A stretch of DNA of 64,000 nucleotides from Cristatella mucedo (GCA_009760855.2 WPIO01000009.1:7045001-7109000); one strand, 5' to 3'; numbered from the stretch's first letter, positions 9,590 through 22,244 are shown. A program made the numbers and translations. Notes: generated by a model not told the origin, from the letters alone.

Positions 9590-10300
9590 CTATACATGGG
9601 TTTTATTGGTATTGTTATTGTTGTCACATCTCCACCAGTTACTCCAGAAAGCCACAAAGAGTATGTGGGTGTTACTCAGGAGAGTTTTGAATAGCCCACG
9701 CACAATGTAAGCGGCTTTCGGTGAGCATTCGGTAGCCATCAGACTTGATCTCACGCAAAGAAGTGAAAGTAGCAAGCAGAGTAGACACAGGCGAGCAGTT
9801 GAGGTTGTGAGTAGCATGGCAGTGGCAGCTGAGGACGGCTGGAAAGGATCAGACATAGTCGGCAGCAGGAGAGTAGTTGTCCTTGGGTAAGAATCGTCGA
9901 AGCGAGTTCCGAAGTCTCGGATCGGCTTAGGTAAAGCTTCCGTCACCAACAGTTTTTAAGCAGAGGAATGGAATAGCTAATTTATTGTCCATGCAGGACC
10001 TGAGGTCATGAGGATAATGAAAAGGGTGCAGCAGTTTAACTATATAATAATAATAATAATATTACATTTGATAAAGCGCCCTCAGAGAACTTAATCTCTT
10101 TCTAGGCGCTTTACATTTGCTGCAAAGTGATGTGCAATAGAATAGTAAGTAAAATCATGCTTGAAAAAACTAGGTAGAGAGGTATAGGGGAAATAGGTGT
10201 AGAGGGGCCAAGCCTTGGTGGGCCTTGTGGATAAGCAGATACACGTTGCTCAGTATCCTTTGATCACCTGGACACCTTCATAGCTCTTTTAGTAAAGTAG
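9590..10300 (-). mobile_element. LINE B 3' portion, interrupted by LINE A tail
   Basis: On the minus strand the sequence matches the LINE B C-terminal region: LRSCMDNKLAIPF-like sequence near 10000-9960, a SADYGSSF-like region, the CRMRTES-type end and the ATAACAATACC-like tail near 9600. A 127-base LINE A tail is inserted at about 10042-10168; LINE B resumes at 10169 and runs to about 10300. The flanks AACTA on both sides look like a target-site duplication. Confidence 0.75.
10042..10168 (-). mobile_element. LINE A tail fragment nested in LINE B
   Basis: A short copy made of (AAT)n, the 3' hairpin and about 45 bases of 3'UTR. Nearly identical to the fragments at 10733 and 60975, so probably a young subfamily. 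Confidence 0.8.
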
Positions 10301-10320
10301 GCGCATCAGCTTCAGCCTAC

Positions 10321-10461
10321 TTGCACCCTCAGGTCTTCTGTGGATAATAAATTTGCTGTTCCATTCCTCAGCACACAAAGAGCGTTGGCGACAAAAGCTT
10401 TAGCTCTGCGTGTTCTAGACTGTGGAACTGGCTTCCACAATTCTTACGCAGCAGCAGTCTT
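10321..10461 (+). mobile_element. LINE B fragment, inverted relative to neighbour
   Basis: Matches the LINE B C-terminal coding region (CCTCAGGTCTTCTGTGGATA, then GACTGTGGAACTGGCTTCC). It abuts the minus-strand LINE B copy in opposite orientation, with a short junction at about 10300-10320. Confidence 0.65.
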
Positions 10462-10475
10462 TTGAATGAATTGTC

Positions 10476-13400
10476 TTGTTCTCACTCGAAATCAAGCTAC
10501 CGATGGTGGCAGTAGTGTATCGCCCACCAGGTACCAAATCCTCCTTTGTCTCAGATTTTTCCGATTTCATTTCGATTCTGTGTGCAAGAAATGGACCCTT
10601 CCTCGCTATGGGTGATTTCAATGTCACTTTGATAACCTATCTGTTGCCTTCAGCCCTAAATTCCGCGCATTTACTAACTCACTGTTTCTTGTGGCTCATG
10701 TGCAAGGCCCTACTCACATCAAGGGTCACACTAATAATAATAATAATATTGCACTTGATAAAGCGCCCTCAGAGAACTTAATCTCTTTCTAGGCGCTTTA
10801 CATTTGCTGCAAAGTGATACGCAATAGAATAGTAAGTAAAATCATGCTTGAAAAACAAACAAAATGAATAACATGGTTAGGGGTTACATGCACTGGGTCA
10901 GCATGCAAATGTGGTTAGTGGCAGCATGAACAGTGTCAGCACGCATAAGCATATCGAGGACGAATCACAAGGACCCACTAAATGCTCTCCTAAATAGGTA
11001 TGTTTTTAAGTTTCGACCAAATTGTCTCATACAACTGCACTTTGTCATCACCAATTATTACCAAATCCTGCTTATCTGACCACATGCAGAACTCATTCAA
11101 TCTACGGCATGTGCCCACCTTCTCCTCTAAAATAACCTGTTAATCGCGAAACCTCAAGACCCCTGACATCGAAGCTGTCCGTGCGAGAATATCTTCGCCT
11201 CAGCTTCTCAATCCTCCCTCCGATCTGTCGTCATTGGTAGGTAGCTACAACACGAAACTAGCTGACACGCTGGACGAGTTTGCCCCTCTGTCTAAGCACA
11301 CCGTGTGCCCTCGCCCACAGGGCCTAGGGTTTACCACAGACATTACATTGGCCAGATCTTCTAAGCTCAAGCTTGACAAAGCATGCTCAAGATCAGGACT
11401 GCCTGTCAATCGACAGGCTTGTGAAGACTACTGTAGGTCGTACAAATCGATTCTAGCAAAGGCCAAGTCTAGCTCCTGTGAAAACATTGTTTATTCACAG
11501 ATGCACCATCCACAAATTTGGTGGTCGACGATCAACCATTTCCTCAACCGCTCCCAGATTATCTCCTTACATGATGATGCTTGGGATAATCTAGCCGATC
11601 GCTTCTCTCGATTCTTTGCGCAGAAGATAGGCAAGACCTGGGAGTAGTCTGTCCCTGCGATAATGACATCCTCCGTAGAATGATGTCACCCGATTCCCGG
11701 CACCTCATTGTCTACATTTAAGCAGGTCACTAGTGATTTCGTCCTGAAGTTCATATTCAAATAAAAAAAGACAACAATTCCTGTAGACCCTATTCCCACT
11801 GTCCTGCTCCTACACTGCATTGATCAGCTGCTTCCATGCATAAATACCTTCATTAAAACGCCATTAGCTTTGGGTCATGTCCACGCACATTTAAAGGCTG
11901 TGGTCAGGCCACTTCTCAAAACAGTAACACTAGGCCAAGAGAACTTGAGCACCTACCGCCCAGTCTCCCATCTACCACTCATATCGAAGACATTGGAACG
12001 GGTCGTGAAAGACCAGCTGAGAGCATATATAGAAATTTCAAACCTTGCTAGTAAGTTCCAGTCTGGCTTTGGAGCTAATTACTCCACAGAATCAGCATTG
12101 CTTAGGGTGTAAAACGATCCACTTATGAATGCAGACACTGCTCGAGTGTCACTGCTTGTTTCGCACGATCTTTCGGCAGCTTTTGATACTATCGATCACT
12201 AAGTTCTTCTAGAGTGCGTCTCATCTCGCCTGGGCATAACTGGCATTGCTCTACAATGGTTTAGATCATATCTCAGTAGGAGACTCTAGAGTATTGACGT
12301 GAATGAACGAAGCTCATCCGATGTGCCTCTGAAATAAGGGTTACCTTGGGGCTCCGTGCTAGATCCGGTTCTTTTCACGGTTTATACTCTCCCTCTTGCT
12401 GATGTGATTGCCAAGCACAATCTAGGCTTTCACTTCTAAGCAGATGACACTCAGTTGTACCTTTGCTTTGATCCCTCTCAGACTTCAAGCAGCTTGAAGT
12501 CTCTCAACTCAATTACTGCGTGTATTCATGACATCCGCACATGAAAGGGAGCACATTTTCCAAAACTAAACGATGATAAAACTAACTTACTAGTTATGGG
12601 AAAACCCTGTGTGATTCAAAAAAATTTGGAAAAGCTGATGCTTAAAATTGGCTCTGCCAGCATATCTCCTGTCGAATCAGCTCAAAATCTGGGTGTCATG
12701 TTCCAAAGTGACCTCTCGTTAGACGACCACATCAGCTCGACAGTCAAATTTGCCTACTTTCAGCTACATAGCTTTGCTACAATTCGGGCTTGCTTAGAAC
12801 TGGATACCACAACTAAACTGGTCCAATATTTGTGACATCCTGACTTGATTTCTGTAGCTCGCTGCTTTCTGGCCTGCCGGCACGTGCAATCATGCTATTA
12901 CAGCTTCTAAAAAACTCAGCAGCTAAGCTTGTCTTTCGTGAACGTCGCTATTTCCACTTCATACCACTTCCCGTCGACCTGCACTTGCTACCAGTCAAGC
13001 AACGGATTGACTTCAAGGTTTTGTAGCTCACTTTTAGGTCCCTTCATTCGATGGCTCCAGCCTATCTCTCTGATCTACTACCCCATCAGGCCAGGCATCG
13101 TACCACCCACTTTTCAGCATCCAACTGTCTACTCGTACAAACCTCAAATACTTTCGAGCTTGTGCATTTAGTTCACATGCTCTCAAAGCCTGGATCTCCC
13201 TCCCGACTTGCGTCAGAACATCATCTGACTTGACCACATTTAAAAAGAACCTAAAACCCTCCTATTTAGGACAGTATTTAGTAGGTCCCAGTGATTCGTC
13301 GTTCATGTGCTTATGTGTGCTGACACTGTGCATGCAGCCACAAACCTCATTTGCATGATGACCCTGTGCATGTCAACCCTGACCACGTTGTTTATGTTGT

Positions 13401-13530
13401 TTATCAAGCATGATATTACTCACGATTCAATCGCGTTTCCTTTGAAGCACATTAAAACCTCCTTGGTAGAGATTGAGTTCTCTCAGGGCGCTTTATCAAG
13501 ATCATTATTATTAATATTATCATTATTAAA
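10476..13530 (+). mobile_element. Longest LINE A copy: EN, RT and 3' end, dead
   Basis: This is the most complete LINE A. 10490-10730 encodes part of an APE-type endonuclease (VAVVYRPPGT, then LAMGDFNV). After a nested minus-strand LINE A tail (10733-11012), ORF2 resumes; 11234-11647 is an open linker region. The RT domain spans about 11880-12600: STYRPVSHLP, LASKFQSGF, STESALLRV, LSAAFDTIDH, a [10 protein letters not shown] motif (usually GVPQGS) and ADDTQLYL. LNDDKTNLLVMG follows. The C-terminal domain (SLAPAYLSDLL-like) lies at 13050-13250, then 3'UTR, degenerate hairpin and an (ATT)n tail to 13530. Many stops and frameshifts make it inactive. The motif set fits the CR1/L2 superclade; L2-like is my best guess. 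The 5' end lacks the EN N-terminus. Confidence 0.85.
10733..11012 (-). mobile_element. LINE A tail nested in LINE A endonuclease region
   Basis: A minus-strand fragment with (AAT)n, hairpin and 3'UTR up to the C-terminal coding edge. It splits the EN domain of the plus-strand LINE A copy at 10476-13530, so it inserted later. Confidence 0.85.
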
Positions 13531-14529
13531 GATGGTTTTCAAATCATCAATGTGTCTGCAAATTACGAATTCATTTTTTGGAAATCTTGTCTAGTTTAGT
13601 GGACATATTTTTTACAGAAAAGGAATATTAGCAGCAACCAATACTTCTAATATTAGTGATTCCAATTAGGGGACTTTGGCCACTCTGCCACTACTATTGT
13701 GTTATATATCTCGCCAAGTCCAGAAAGATTGCACAACGAACGCTCGACTCCGATATCTTAACCTTCACAGATCAGCATGTTTAGCAGTTATATGTCACTG
13801 AGTGTGAAGCAGAGATAGTCAAAGTTCATGGTACAGGATTAATTAATTAATTATTCATTCAGTTGCAACTGGGAGGTTCAAGGTTGACAAACCTTTTGAT
13901 ACCCTTGGTTAAATATCATCCAATACTACGTTGATTGATATTCTTTCTCTCCCAACAGTATCTGATAGTATTTTATGAGTCTTAGGTGTCGAAACTGATA
14001 TCCCTATCCTTTTTAAGTATGTTTTTTATGCCATTTTACCAGCCACATCTGTTGGAAGTACTTCCTGGAAAAAGGCAGCAAATGCTACAGTTGCTGCTAC
14101 CTCCACTACCAATTTAGCTACTACCGCCTCATTCACTACTATCTCTGTTCCAACTACTGCTGTTCCCTACGACTGCTGTTGCTGCTACTACAGCTGCCAC
14201 TGTTCTTTTTAATACTGCTCCTACTGCTACTCAATACAATAAATATTTATGATACAGAATGACAACTCTACCAATTCCTGCACAGACGAGGTGTAAAGAC
14301 GACTTAAAAACGCTTGATGGCAAATAAACTAGTGATTTTCTTATCTAAGCAATTTCAGTTGGTTGTATTGAGGATATCTGTCGTTCATTTCTTGAAAAAA
14401 TAAGTATTTGCCTTCAATTGATTCCACTGACAACAATAAGCCCTGGCTGGGAAACAGGCAGTCTTATATGTGGAGTACTTCAAGATACGGTGTGACTACT
14501 ATTGCTTATAAATTAACTAAGTTTCTTAT
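13531..14529. other. No gene seen; ACT/GCT-rich tract
   Basis: No convincing gene. 14075-14240 is a degenerate trinucleotide-rich stretch (ACT, GCT and similar), probably low-complexity DNA. The rest is AT-rich. Confidence 0.4.
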
Positions 14530-15720
14530 TTGTTAACTTAACAAGGTAAAACGATAAGGACGCACATAATTAGGCTCTGAATAATAAAGAAGAATGTAAT
14601 TTTGTCGTTGGATGCCATTTTGTGTGCGTTTTCCGCAATCATATTTGCAATTGCATAGTTCTCGTATTCTGTATTGCATATTTTCCCCAGAGTAACGACG
14701 AATAGTTTGATGCACATGTACCTGCATCTTTTCAAGGTCTTCTGTGTAGCTGTCACCATCCCCATTTGGATGATGATTTCAGTACTTGCTCGCAAATTTC
14801 AGCATCGGCTTACACGCCAAGGCAGGTGACTGCATTTTAACAGTCTAAAAAGCCTCCAAATCTTCTTGCTTTACTGCTTCTTCTAGCTCAGTAGCTACTT
14901 CTTGAGTAGGTTGGAAATCATCTTCATTGTGGTCCAAACAAACCCCCGGGAAGCCAGCTTTTCAGAAACCGTTTTGAATCGTTGCTGTCGACATCATCAA
15001 CCACACCTGCTTCACTGTTTTCGAGATAACTAGCACATCAATAAAGTTTGCGTAAATTAATAACTGAGCATTCTCCTTTCATTGCCAGATATCTTCAATG
15101 CATCAATTGCGTTCCATATTAAACTTTCACAGTGCGGACGATTCTTTGATCCGCCGGATTTATGAAAGATGTTGCCTTTGGTGGCATAAACTCTAGTTTG
15201 GTCATGTTGAGCTGCCCTTTTCTTTATGTCTAGCCATATTATCATTAAAAATAATGATTTTTCGAGTGTCCGGCGCTCGGCCATATTTAAGAAGAATATC
15301 AGCCCAGATTCAACTTGCCATCAAAGCGTTGCTGCAACTGAAATACCATAAAGCTGGTCGAGCAGTTCAGAAGCACTGTGAATTTGATAGTATCTCAGCT
15401 ACTTAACATTCCTTCAGATGCCATTATGCAGAGAACCATTAATAGTCGAGAAGAATCGCAGTTATTTATTTTGTTGGCGTCTTTCTACCAGTTGGTTGAG
15501 TACAAGTGATAGCTAATGGCCAGATAACCCCTATTTGTACAACAGATTTTGTCTCATTAAAGATATCGGTTGCACCATATTCTTTAATCAAGGTGGGCAA
15601 GAGGGTAGCAATTCTAGTTTTTTCCAGCCTTGGCATTAGCCTCCGCATTAGCTCGTTCACTGCTAATCTACACATCCGTAATGCTATGCCGAATTTTAAT
15701 AAGATCTAGCCACTTATTTT
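14530..15720 (-). pseudogene. Tigger/pogo-like transposase remnant, copy 1
   Basis: Aligns by eye along its length with the second copy at 30755-32190: both share, on the plus strand, CTAGCTCAGTAG, GTCCAAACRAAC, TTGAGCTGCCCTT and AAGAAGAATATCAGCCCA. The minus-strand frame 15675-15466 has ATLLPTLIKEYGATDIFNET, the region that precedes the NADETGL motif of pogo transposases, but the catalytic Asp segment is disrupted here. Other open pieces (15284-15057 and 14795-14538) are later parts of the DDE domain. Pogo/Tigger transposases cut and paste DNA flanked by short inverted repeats; none were found. Confidence 0.7.
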
Positions 15721-16233
15721 GGAAAAAATGATGCACAGCTCAGACTTCCCTTTCTGTTTTTATTTATTTTCAATACGATTCCCGATTGACACCCGTTGAA
15801 CACATGAGCAACTTGAGTGTTGCTCTAATTTGAGCGCCTGAAAAACTTACAGCTTTATTTGTAAGTGTATTTCTTTTCGAAGCACTAGCTGTGACACTGA
15901 TAGAAGGAATTTATTAAATACTTAGTTATTAGCCCATACACATAATGACGGTGTTATGAATAACCAACTCTCACTAGTTTTGGTAGCAACACAATTTGTG
16001 CAACGTTCAAAGACCGTTGCTAGCCATGCTATGCCAATAACATTAATCGTTGCCATTTATTCAAAACGCATGTGCCCCTCGACAGGTGTGCTCATCTGAT
16101 GTAGTGCAATTTGTCTCCATCTGCTAATTCACAACGACACAAAGCCGTAAAGAATAAGAGAGTGTTTAGCTTGACAGTTTTCTACGGAACAAGTAAAGTC
16201 TAAACGGTTTTGGATTCCTAAAAGGAATCCAGC
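15721..16233. other. No gene seen
   Basis: Mixed AT-rich sequence beyond the Tigger remnant; the first part may be its degraded 5' end. Nothing else recognised. Confidence 0.3.
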
Positions 16234-16395
16234 AGAATCCCCTCAAGTCTATCCATACATGGAGCCATAGATGAACATCTTTTTTCTTCATTGAAATCAC
16301 GATAAGCCAATGAAGAATTCTCTCAAGTCTGTCCGTACATGGGGCCAAAGATGAACGTCTTTTTTCTTTACTGAAATCACAATGGGCCAATGAAG
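16234..16395. repeat. Direct repeat, two units of about 81 bp
   Basis: Units at 16234-16315 and 16316-16395 share CTCAAGTCT, TACATGG, GATGAAC and CTTTTTTCTT, and each ends GCCAATGAAG. About 85% identical by eye. An open frame spans them on the minus strand (16390-16166) but shows no family features. Confidence 0.8.
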
Positions 16396-16419
16396 CGCAG
16401 ACGTGAATAAAGTATTGAG

Positions 16420-16893
16420 AATGTACTTTTCAGACCTATTGCCCCACCAGGCTAAGCATCGTACTGCACGCTTTCAGATTCTAATTGTTTACCTATACTT
16501 CGACCAAACCTCAAATCCTTTGAAGACCGTGCCTTGAGTTCGTATGGTCTCAAAGCCGGGAATTCACTCTACATTTTCGTCCCATCTCCTGACTTGACAA
16601 CATTTAAAAAGAAACTAGAGGCGCACCTAATTATCACAGCATTTAGTGGGTATTGTGATTCCTTCTTTATGTACTTATGTGTGCCGACACTGTGCATGCT
16701 GCCACTAACAAAATTTGCATGCTAACCCTGTGGATGTCATCCCTAACCACGTTATTCTGCTGTTTATTGAGTATGCTACGACTGACCATTCGATTATGTT
16801 TCCTTTGCAGCACAGGTAAAGCGCCTAAAGAGAGAGAAAAGAGATTGAGTTCTCTGAAGGTGCTTTATCAAGTGTATAATTATTGCTATTAAG
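16420..16893 (+). mobile_element. LINE A 3' end
   Basis: Begins in the C-terminal domain (DLLPHQAKHRT-like) and runs through the 3'UTR and hairpin to a short degenerate tail. The hairpin loop side carries an extra ~11 bases (AGAGAGAAAAGAGATTGAG). Confidence 0.8.
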
Positions 16894-17389
16894 ACCTAGT
16901 CAGACATAAGTTGAGACACGTTAGAGGACTGCATTAGCAATAACATTCAGGAGCTTGGAAATTTCAAGGCTTGGATATGCAATCTCATGCTACAGCAATC
17001 ATGCCAGTCAGATCCTAGATCAATAAACCCATGTGTGACTTGTTTTTTCATAAGGCTCAGCAGTCTCTCAGCTCGTATATTGACTGTGAGGCTGATACAC
17101 TTTGGTCTTGATTATTTCAAATAATTTCTCACATTCTTGCGTCCAAAACGCCACTTTCACCAGCTGCAAGCATTTAGTCACAACCAGTAGCATCAGTAAT
17201 AAACCTGTCCAAGTTTTTATAGAATATAGTGGCTACCATAGTTGAAGCCAATTAAAACATTTAATTAAAAGAGCTCCTAGTGAGCGGACCGGTGCCTACC
17301 CTTATTCCCTCGGTCTCTAAACATGAAAAACCTTAACCTGCCAGGTTGTAGTAATCTAAATCCAATCTCTCGGGTCCTAATTGATCCAC
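16894..17389. other. No clear feature
   Basis: Nothing confidently recognised; might include degraded LINE sequence. Confidence 0.25.
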
Positions 17390-17665
17390 TTTATCAAGAG
17401 ATCATTCTAAAGTATTTAAAATTAGCACTCATTTTACCGATATTTTAAAAGTCCTGATTACATTCTGAGGTCCTCGCACATTATAGTTCTCCCTCCTTTT
17501 TTATGAAAGATTCCCAAAACTTTTGTCTGAATTTATAAAACATCATTTAACTTAAACCAGTAATCGTCCATGCAGTTGATGAGCTCATAGCTAGCAATGG
17601 AGAAGGTCAGGTCACTCTCCCCTTGATCCTACTTGACATATCCGAAGTGTGGGCTGTGCTCACAG
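17390..17665 (+). mobile_element. LINE RT fragment of a third type
   Basis: Translated pieces read like an RT N-terminal part: an alternation matching NYxxPSFF, then HAVDELIASNGEGQVTLPLI and LLDISE, equivalent to the STETALVHVVDEL...LLDLSAAFD region. It does not match LINE A or B closely. Very degraded. Confidence 0.55.
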
Positions 17666-17939
17666 ACGATTTGACACGAAGCTCCTCAGACCAATTTTTC
17701 AAATAAAAATGATCAAGCCCCACTTGTATATGTTTTAAATTTTAAGTTAGAAAACTATATTTACATATATGCTAGTTGTCTAACCAACAATAAAAAATGG
17801 CTGTGTCGATTGATGATTTTCATGCATACAGTGTAGCATGCTTACGGAAGTTTACTCACGCTTTTGCTTTTGCTGCAGCTGCATGACGGACGTGCAGCGA
17901 GCACGTAGCCTCTGCGATCTGGCTACTGGCGCGACCGAG

Positions 17940-18105
17940 GTGGCTCTTTATCTCTCATTAAAAAGGCAAGCTTATTATGCAGCCCAATTTATATATAGGC
18001 AGCCGAGCCTAGACGGCTTACAGTGGGCAATTAAGGATCACCCACTGCAGAATCCGAACCCACGAGCTGGATCGTGAAGAGCTCGCACCCAACACTTGGG
18101 GAAAG
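17940..18105 (-). repeat. Possible tRNA-like SINE, degraded
   Basis: On the minus strand GAGCTCTTCACGATCC and GTGGGTTCGGATTC resemble a tRNA body with a B box. A related sequence (ATTGCCCACTGCAG) recurs near 23352-23368. No clear tail. Confidence 0.35.
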
Positions 18106-18183
18106 ATCCAGTGGCCCTTAACATATGGTGCAAAAGAAGCAGATCACATGGTTAGTGTTAATATGCACAGAATCAGCGAACAT

Positions 18184-18215
18184 AATCACTCTTTCTCTCT
18201 CTCTCTACACATATA

Positions 18216-18281
<66 letters not shown>

Positions 18282-18315
18282 GTCTCTATATCTCTCCCTG
18301 TATCTCATTCGATTC

Positions 18316-18376
<61 letters not shown>
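18184..18376. repeat. Compound microsatellite (AT)n then (CT)n
   Basis: (TA)n fills about 18208-18279 and (CT)n about 18319-18376, with CT-rich DNA also at 18189-18208. Non-coding; overlapping frames here are artefacts of the repeats. Confidence 0.95.
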
Positions 18377-18377
<1 letters not shown>

Positions 18378-18439
18378 GCTGGATGCATGGTCAAGTGCAT
18401 GCTCGAGCATGGGTACTGGTCTTTCGTCTAACCCTCTAA

Positions 18440-18710
18440 AAGCCAGAAGTGAAGCCAGTGTGCTGGCCTGTCAAACAGTCCTCCGACCGTGACCCTGCCT
18501 CTGGGTCTCTGCATTGTGGCCAAAAGAGAACTGGTCCAAAGGCACCTAACACTTCATTCCCGGGGTGATCGTTATACACCCGTAATAATGCTGACTCTAG
18601 GGAATCGGATCTAAAAACAGAAACGAACTTGCTTGCTAGCTTGAAATTTTCAACTTTAGAGTCCAGCCGGCCCGTCAAAACTTGTTCCATTAGTTTTGAT
18701 AGGAATGGTA
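18440..18710 (-). mobile_element. LINE A-like RT fragment
   Basis: The minus-strand frame contains NFKLASKFVSVFRSDSLES then ALLRVYND, equivalent to the LASKFQSGF...STESALLRV region of the LINE A copy near 12040. Opposite in orientation to the next LINE fragment. Confidence 0.65.
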
Positions 18711-18789
18711 GATGAGAGACTGGGCGGAAGCTGCTTATGTATTTACTGCCATGAGCGAGAGTTTGTACTCAACTCTCTTCAATCCCTTG

Positions 18790-19410
18790 CTGCATGTACT
18801 GCTGGCATCCACACATGAACTGCAACAAACTTTCTCAAGTTTTAACGATAAAAATAACTTATTAGCTATGGGAAAATCAAGTGCGGACAAAATTAGAAAG
18901 CTTACCACTCAAAATTGGTACTGCTAGTATATATATTATTGCATATGCACGAAATCTTGGTTTCCTGTTCCATAGTGATATTTTACAAGACGATCACATC
19001 AGCTCCATGGTCAAGTCTGCCAAATTTCAGCTATGTAATATTGCTAAAATTCCAGATATCTCAGATAAGGATACTTAATCCAAATTGGTTGTGCATTTAC
19101 TTAATATGCCTTCTTGTAATACACTGTCTTGAATTATGCAGCTCATTGCTTGCTGCTCTACCGGCGTGTGCAATCAAGCGCTTACAGTTGGTGCGAAACT
19201 CGGATTCTAGGCTTGTCTATTGTGAGCGGTGCAGTTGCCACGTCGCACAACTTTTCTTTGACCTGCACCGGCTACAAGCTAGCAGTGCATCGTCTTCAAG
19301 GTTTTGTCGCACGCTTTTAGATTCCTTCATTCTCTGGCTCCAGCCTACCTGTCAGAACTCCCAAGCCAGGCGAGACATTGTGGAAAATGCATTTCTTAAT
19401 CAGATCGTAT
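18790..19410 (+). mobile_element. LINE A internal fragment (RT end to C-terminus)
   Basis: Contains the RT-distal NDKNNLLAMGK segment, then DDHISSMVKSAKFQL and the RLQLVRNS-like segment of the C-terminal part. It ends where LINE B begins at about 19415. Frames are shifted and stopped. Confidence 0.7.
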
Positions 19411-19414
19411 AGCT

Positions 19415-21045
19415 ATGCCTCATACAGACCTCAAATCATATAAAGGGGTCGTGCCCAAGCCCTTTAAATCAGCAATCGTTAGGCCAATACTTAAAAGGTC
19501 TGGATTAGATACAGAGGTCCTTGCTAACAATCGTCCACTTTCCCTTCTTCCTTTTTTGTCAAAGATTCTTGAAAACATTGTCGCTAAGAGCTGGTGGTAC
19601 ACATTGAAAAAAATGAAACTCAGAAACATTTCAATCGGAGTTCAAAAGGCAGCACTCCACTTAAACTGCCCTCCTCAGTGCTAACAATGACATTCTATAT
19701 GGCAACAATGACGGAAATGTCACTGCCCTAGCTCTTCAAGATCTATCAGCTGCCTTCGACACCATTGCTCAGGTTGCCCTACTTGAACGATTGACAACAA
19801 CGATAGGTCTGGCCGATGAGGCACTGGTGTGATTTAAATCGCACTTGTTTGATCGTGTTCAATCTATGTCGTGTGGGCTTCAGATCTTGCACATGAGACA
19901 GGTCACCTGTAGGGTCCCTCTAGCATCCGTCCTCGGTCATTTGCTGTACTAAATGTACACTCAACCTCTGAAAAAGGTGATTAAGGACCATGAAATGGGA
20001 GATCACTTTTATGATGAAGATACTCAGCTGCAGTTGTCATTCAAACCGCCGTACTCTGCTGCAACAACTGATAAGCTTAATGCCTCCCCGACATTCAACC
20101 ATGGTTGTCAAAAAGTTTCTTAAAACTAAATGACGAATAAACTGAACTGCCTCTCATAGGACACTCTAAGCGCTTGGCTGAATTAGAAGACTTTGCTCTT
20201 CTAATGGGTGATGCTGTTGTGCGACCATCACCACGAGCTCAAAATTTCGGTATCGTTTTCGACAGCTGCCTCAATTTTAAGAGCTTTACTCAGAAGACTG
20301 CTTCTACAGCTAGCCATCACATCCAATCCCTGTATGTGCCGTCTTCCAAAGTGGCTTGCAAAAAATTTAACTAGCTCCGTAGTACTGTCTCGACTTTTTT
20401 ATTGTAATTCCTTATTGGCAGGGCTAGAGAAAAAAAGCAACTAGGCGACTGCAGCTGGCTATAAATATGGCTGTAAGGCTAGTTTTCAAGTCCCAGAGGT
20501 TTGACCACTTGACTCCTTTGCTAAAAGAGCTAGGATGGATGCCGATTGATCAACTGATACAGAGCAAAGTTGCTGACCACAATGCCAGCCACGCCTTGGC
20601 TCCTTCGTACCAAGCTCAACTGCTGCATCAGTTTCAGTCTCCTCGTGCCCTCAGGTCCTGTATGGACAATAAATTAGCTGTTCCATTCTTGCGTTTGAAG
20701 ACCGTTTGCGACGGAAGCTTAAGTTCTGTAGGTCCTACACTGCGGAACTCGCTTCCACAATTCTGACTCAACAACAATTACTCTCTTGCTGCCGGCTATA
20801 GTTCATCCTTTACAGCGGTCCTGAGTTGCTACTTCCATGCTCCTCAATACGTCAACTGCTTTCCTGAGTCCGCTGTGCTTCCAACCTTTCCTTTTTTGAG
20901 TGAGATGCAGTCTATTGGCTCCCGAATGCATACCAAAAGCCGCTTAGGCTGTGAGAACGCTGTACAAAACTCTGGTGCGTAATATCCACACAGTCTTTAT
21001 TGCTTTGTGGATTTACAGTCGGAGATACATTACATTATGTATCAA
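19415..21045 (+). mobile_element. LINE B: RT to 3' end, dead
   Basis: The most continuous LINE B copy. RT pieces include [15 protein letters not shown], then [17 protein letters not shown]; a region near 19850-19930 matches the QSL...VTSGVPRGSVLG segment of the copy at 61690-61800. LNDDKTE-like and RPSPRAQNFGIVFDSCL motifs follow. 20467-20766 is open for 99 codons with ALRSCMDNKLAVPFLRLKTV and GPTLRNSLPQF, the LINE B equivalent of the C-terminal FxxxAPxLWNxLP domain. The 3' end has a possible CCACA...TGTGG stem and a short ACATTA tail. Stops make it inactive. Confidence 0.75.
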
Positions 21046-22244
21046 AAACGTCAAGATCTGATGCTTTGATTTAGGCATTACAAGCCATAAACGGATTGCC
21101 ATAGCAGTAAGGCGAAAAATGTAATGGATAAAAAAAAGAAAGAAACAGCAAGAGATTTTATAAACGTACAAAGTCCGAGCCTTGATAGCGAGTTTAGCTT
21201 TTCGCTTGCCAAGTAGAAATTCATCAGGGATGACAAAAGCCAGTTGTGTCAACTTAGCTGGGGAAATACAGCTTGGAAACTCAATGGACTGAGGACAAGA
21301 ATGCTGGGAGTATTTCCAATGAGATTGCTAGTGAAATGTCCGACGCGCAACCGTACGCAGAACGGGCCTGTTTCTTCCTTAGCAGGCACCGGATGTACGT
21401 GGTTCTCTTGATTGAGTCGTTCCTGATTCCCCAGCTCTTAAATTTACCCTTTGTAGCCAGAAGAGCGGAACGAACTGAGGATCAGTTCCCTGTTCACTGT
21501 AATGTTGATGAGTGTAAAAAAAGGTGAATGCCTAATACCAGCGAGGCTAAATAGCGTAGTACTTAATCCTTCATACTGGGACCTTGCCTTGGAGTCATGC
21601 AGTAGACTGAACCTAAAAGCGGAATAGCTGGCGTATTGACCCATCATAAACAAGCATGTCCATACCCAGTTGCAAAAAGCAGAGGGTAGCATGGTCTTGA
21701 AAAACGTCTCACTGCATGCAATCAAACTACAGGAACGTAGCTAAGGTTGACAATGCTCTCCTAAACGCGGCCGATTCATGGTAGCAACTGAATGCTTCAC
21801 TCTTTTAACGAAGCTACTGTTTGCAGAACAGTAGCCAGGCGTAAATACTCAGGACTCGGCTTGACAGAAAAGCCCAGTTACAACCTGATATGGCCAGGTT
21901 GTAGTAATGGTGCCATCGTCGGTCAGAGTTATATAACCATCTTGAAAGTCAAACATTGGACCTATTGCAGCTGCCTGCGCTGCCCCAGGCTTACAAGCAA
22001 TGCTATGTAGGATGGGCTTTGATACATACGTAGAGGCAACTGTAATGATCTGTACTGATAGTTCGTTCAGTGCCTCTGCTGCTTCTGTATGAATTTTCCG
22101 TTACGTACTTGCTTATTTAAATTGAGCTTTTTATGATTCTTTATTGATGTACACCTTTTCATCTTTCAGCATATTATGGGTGTATAGAAACACATTCAAT
22201 CATCTCGGGATGCTATGTAACTTTGATGTCGATTAATTTTAGTC
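21046..22244. other. No gene seen
   Basis: Several short open frames on both strands, none with recognisable features. Base composition is ordinary. Confidence 0.3.

Noticed and set aside
18186-18492. Overlapping open frames over the AT and CT repeats
   Set aside because: They are pure products of dinucleotide repeats and have no biological coding sign.
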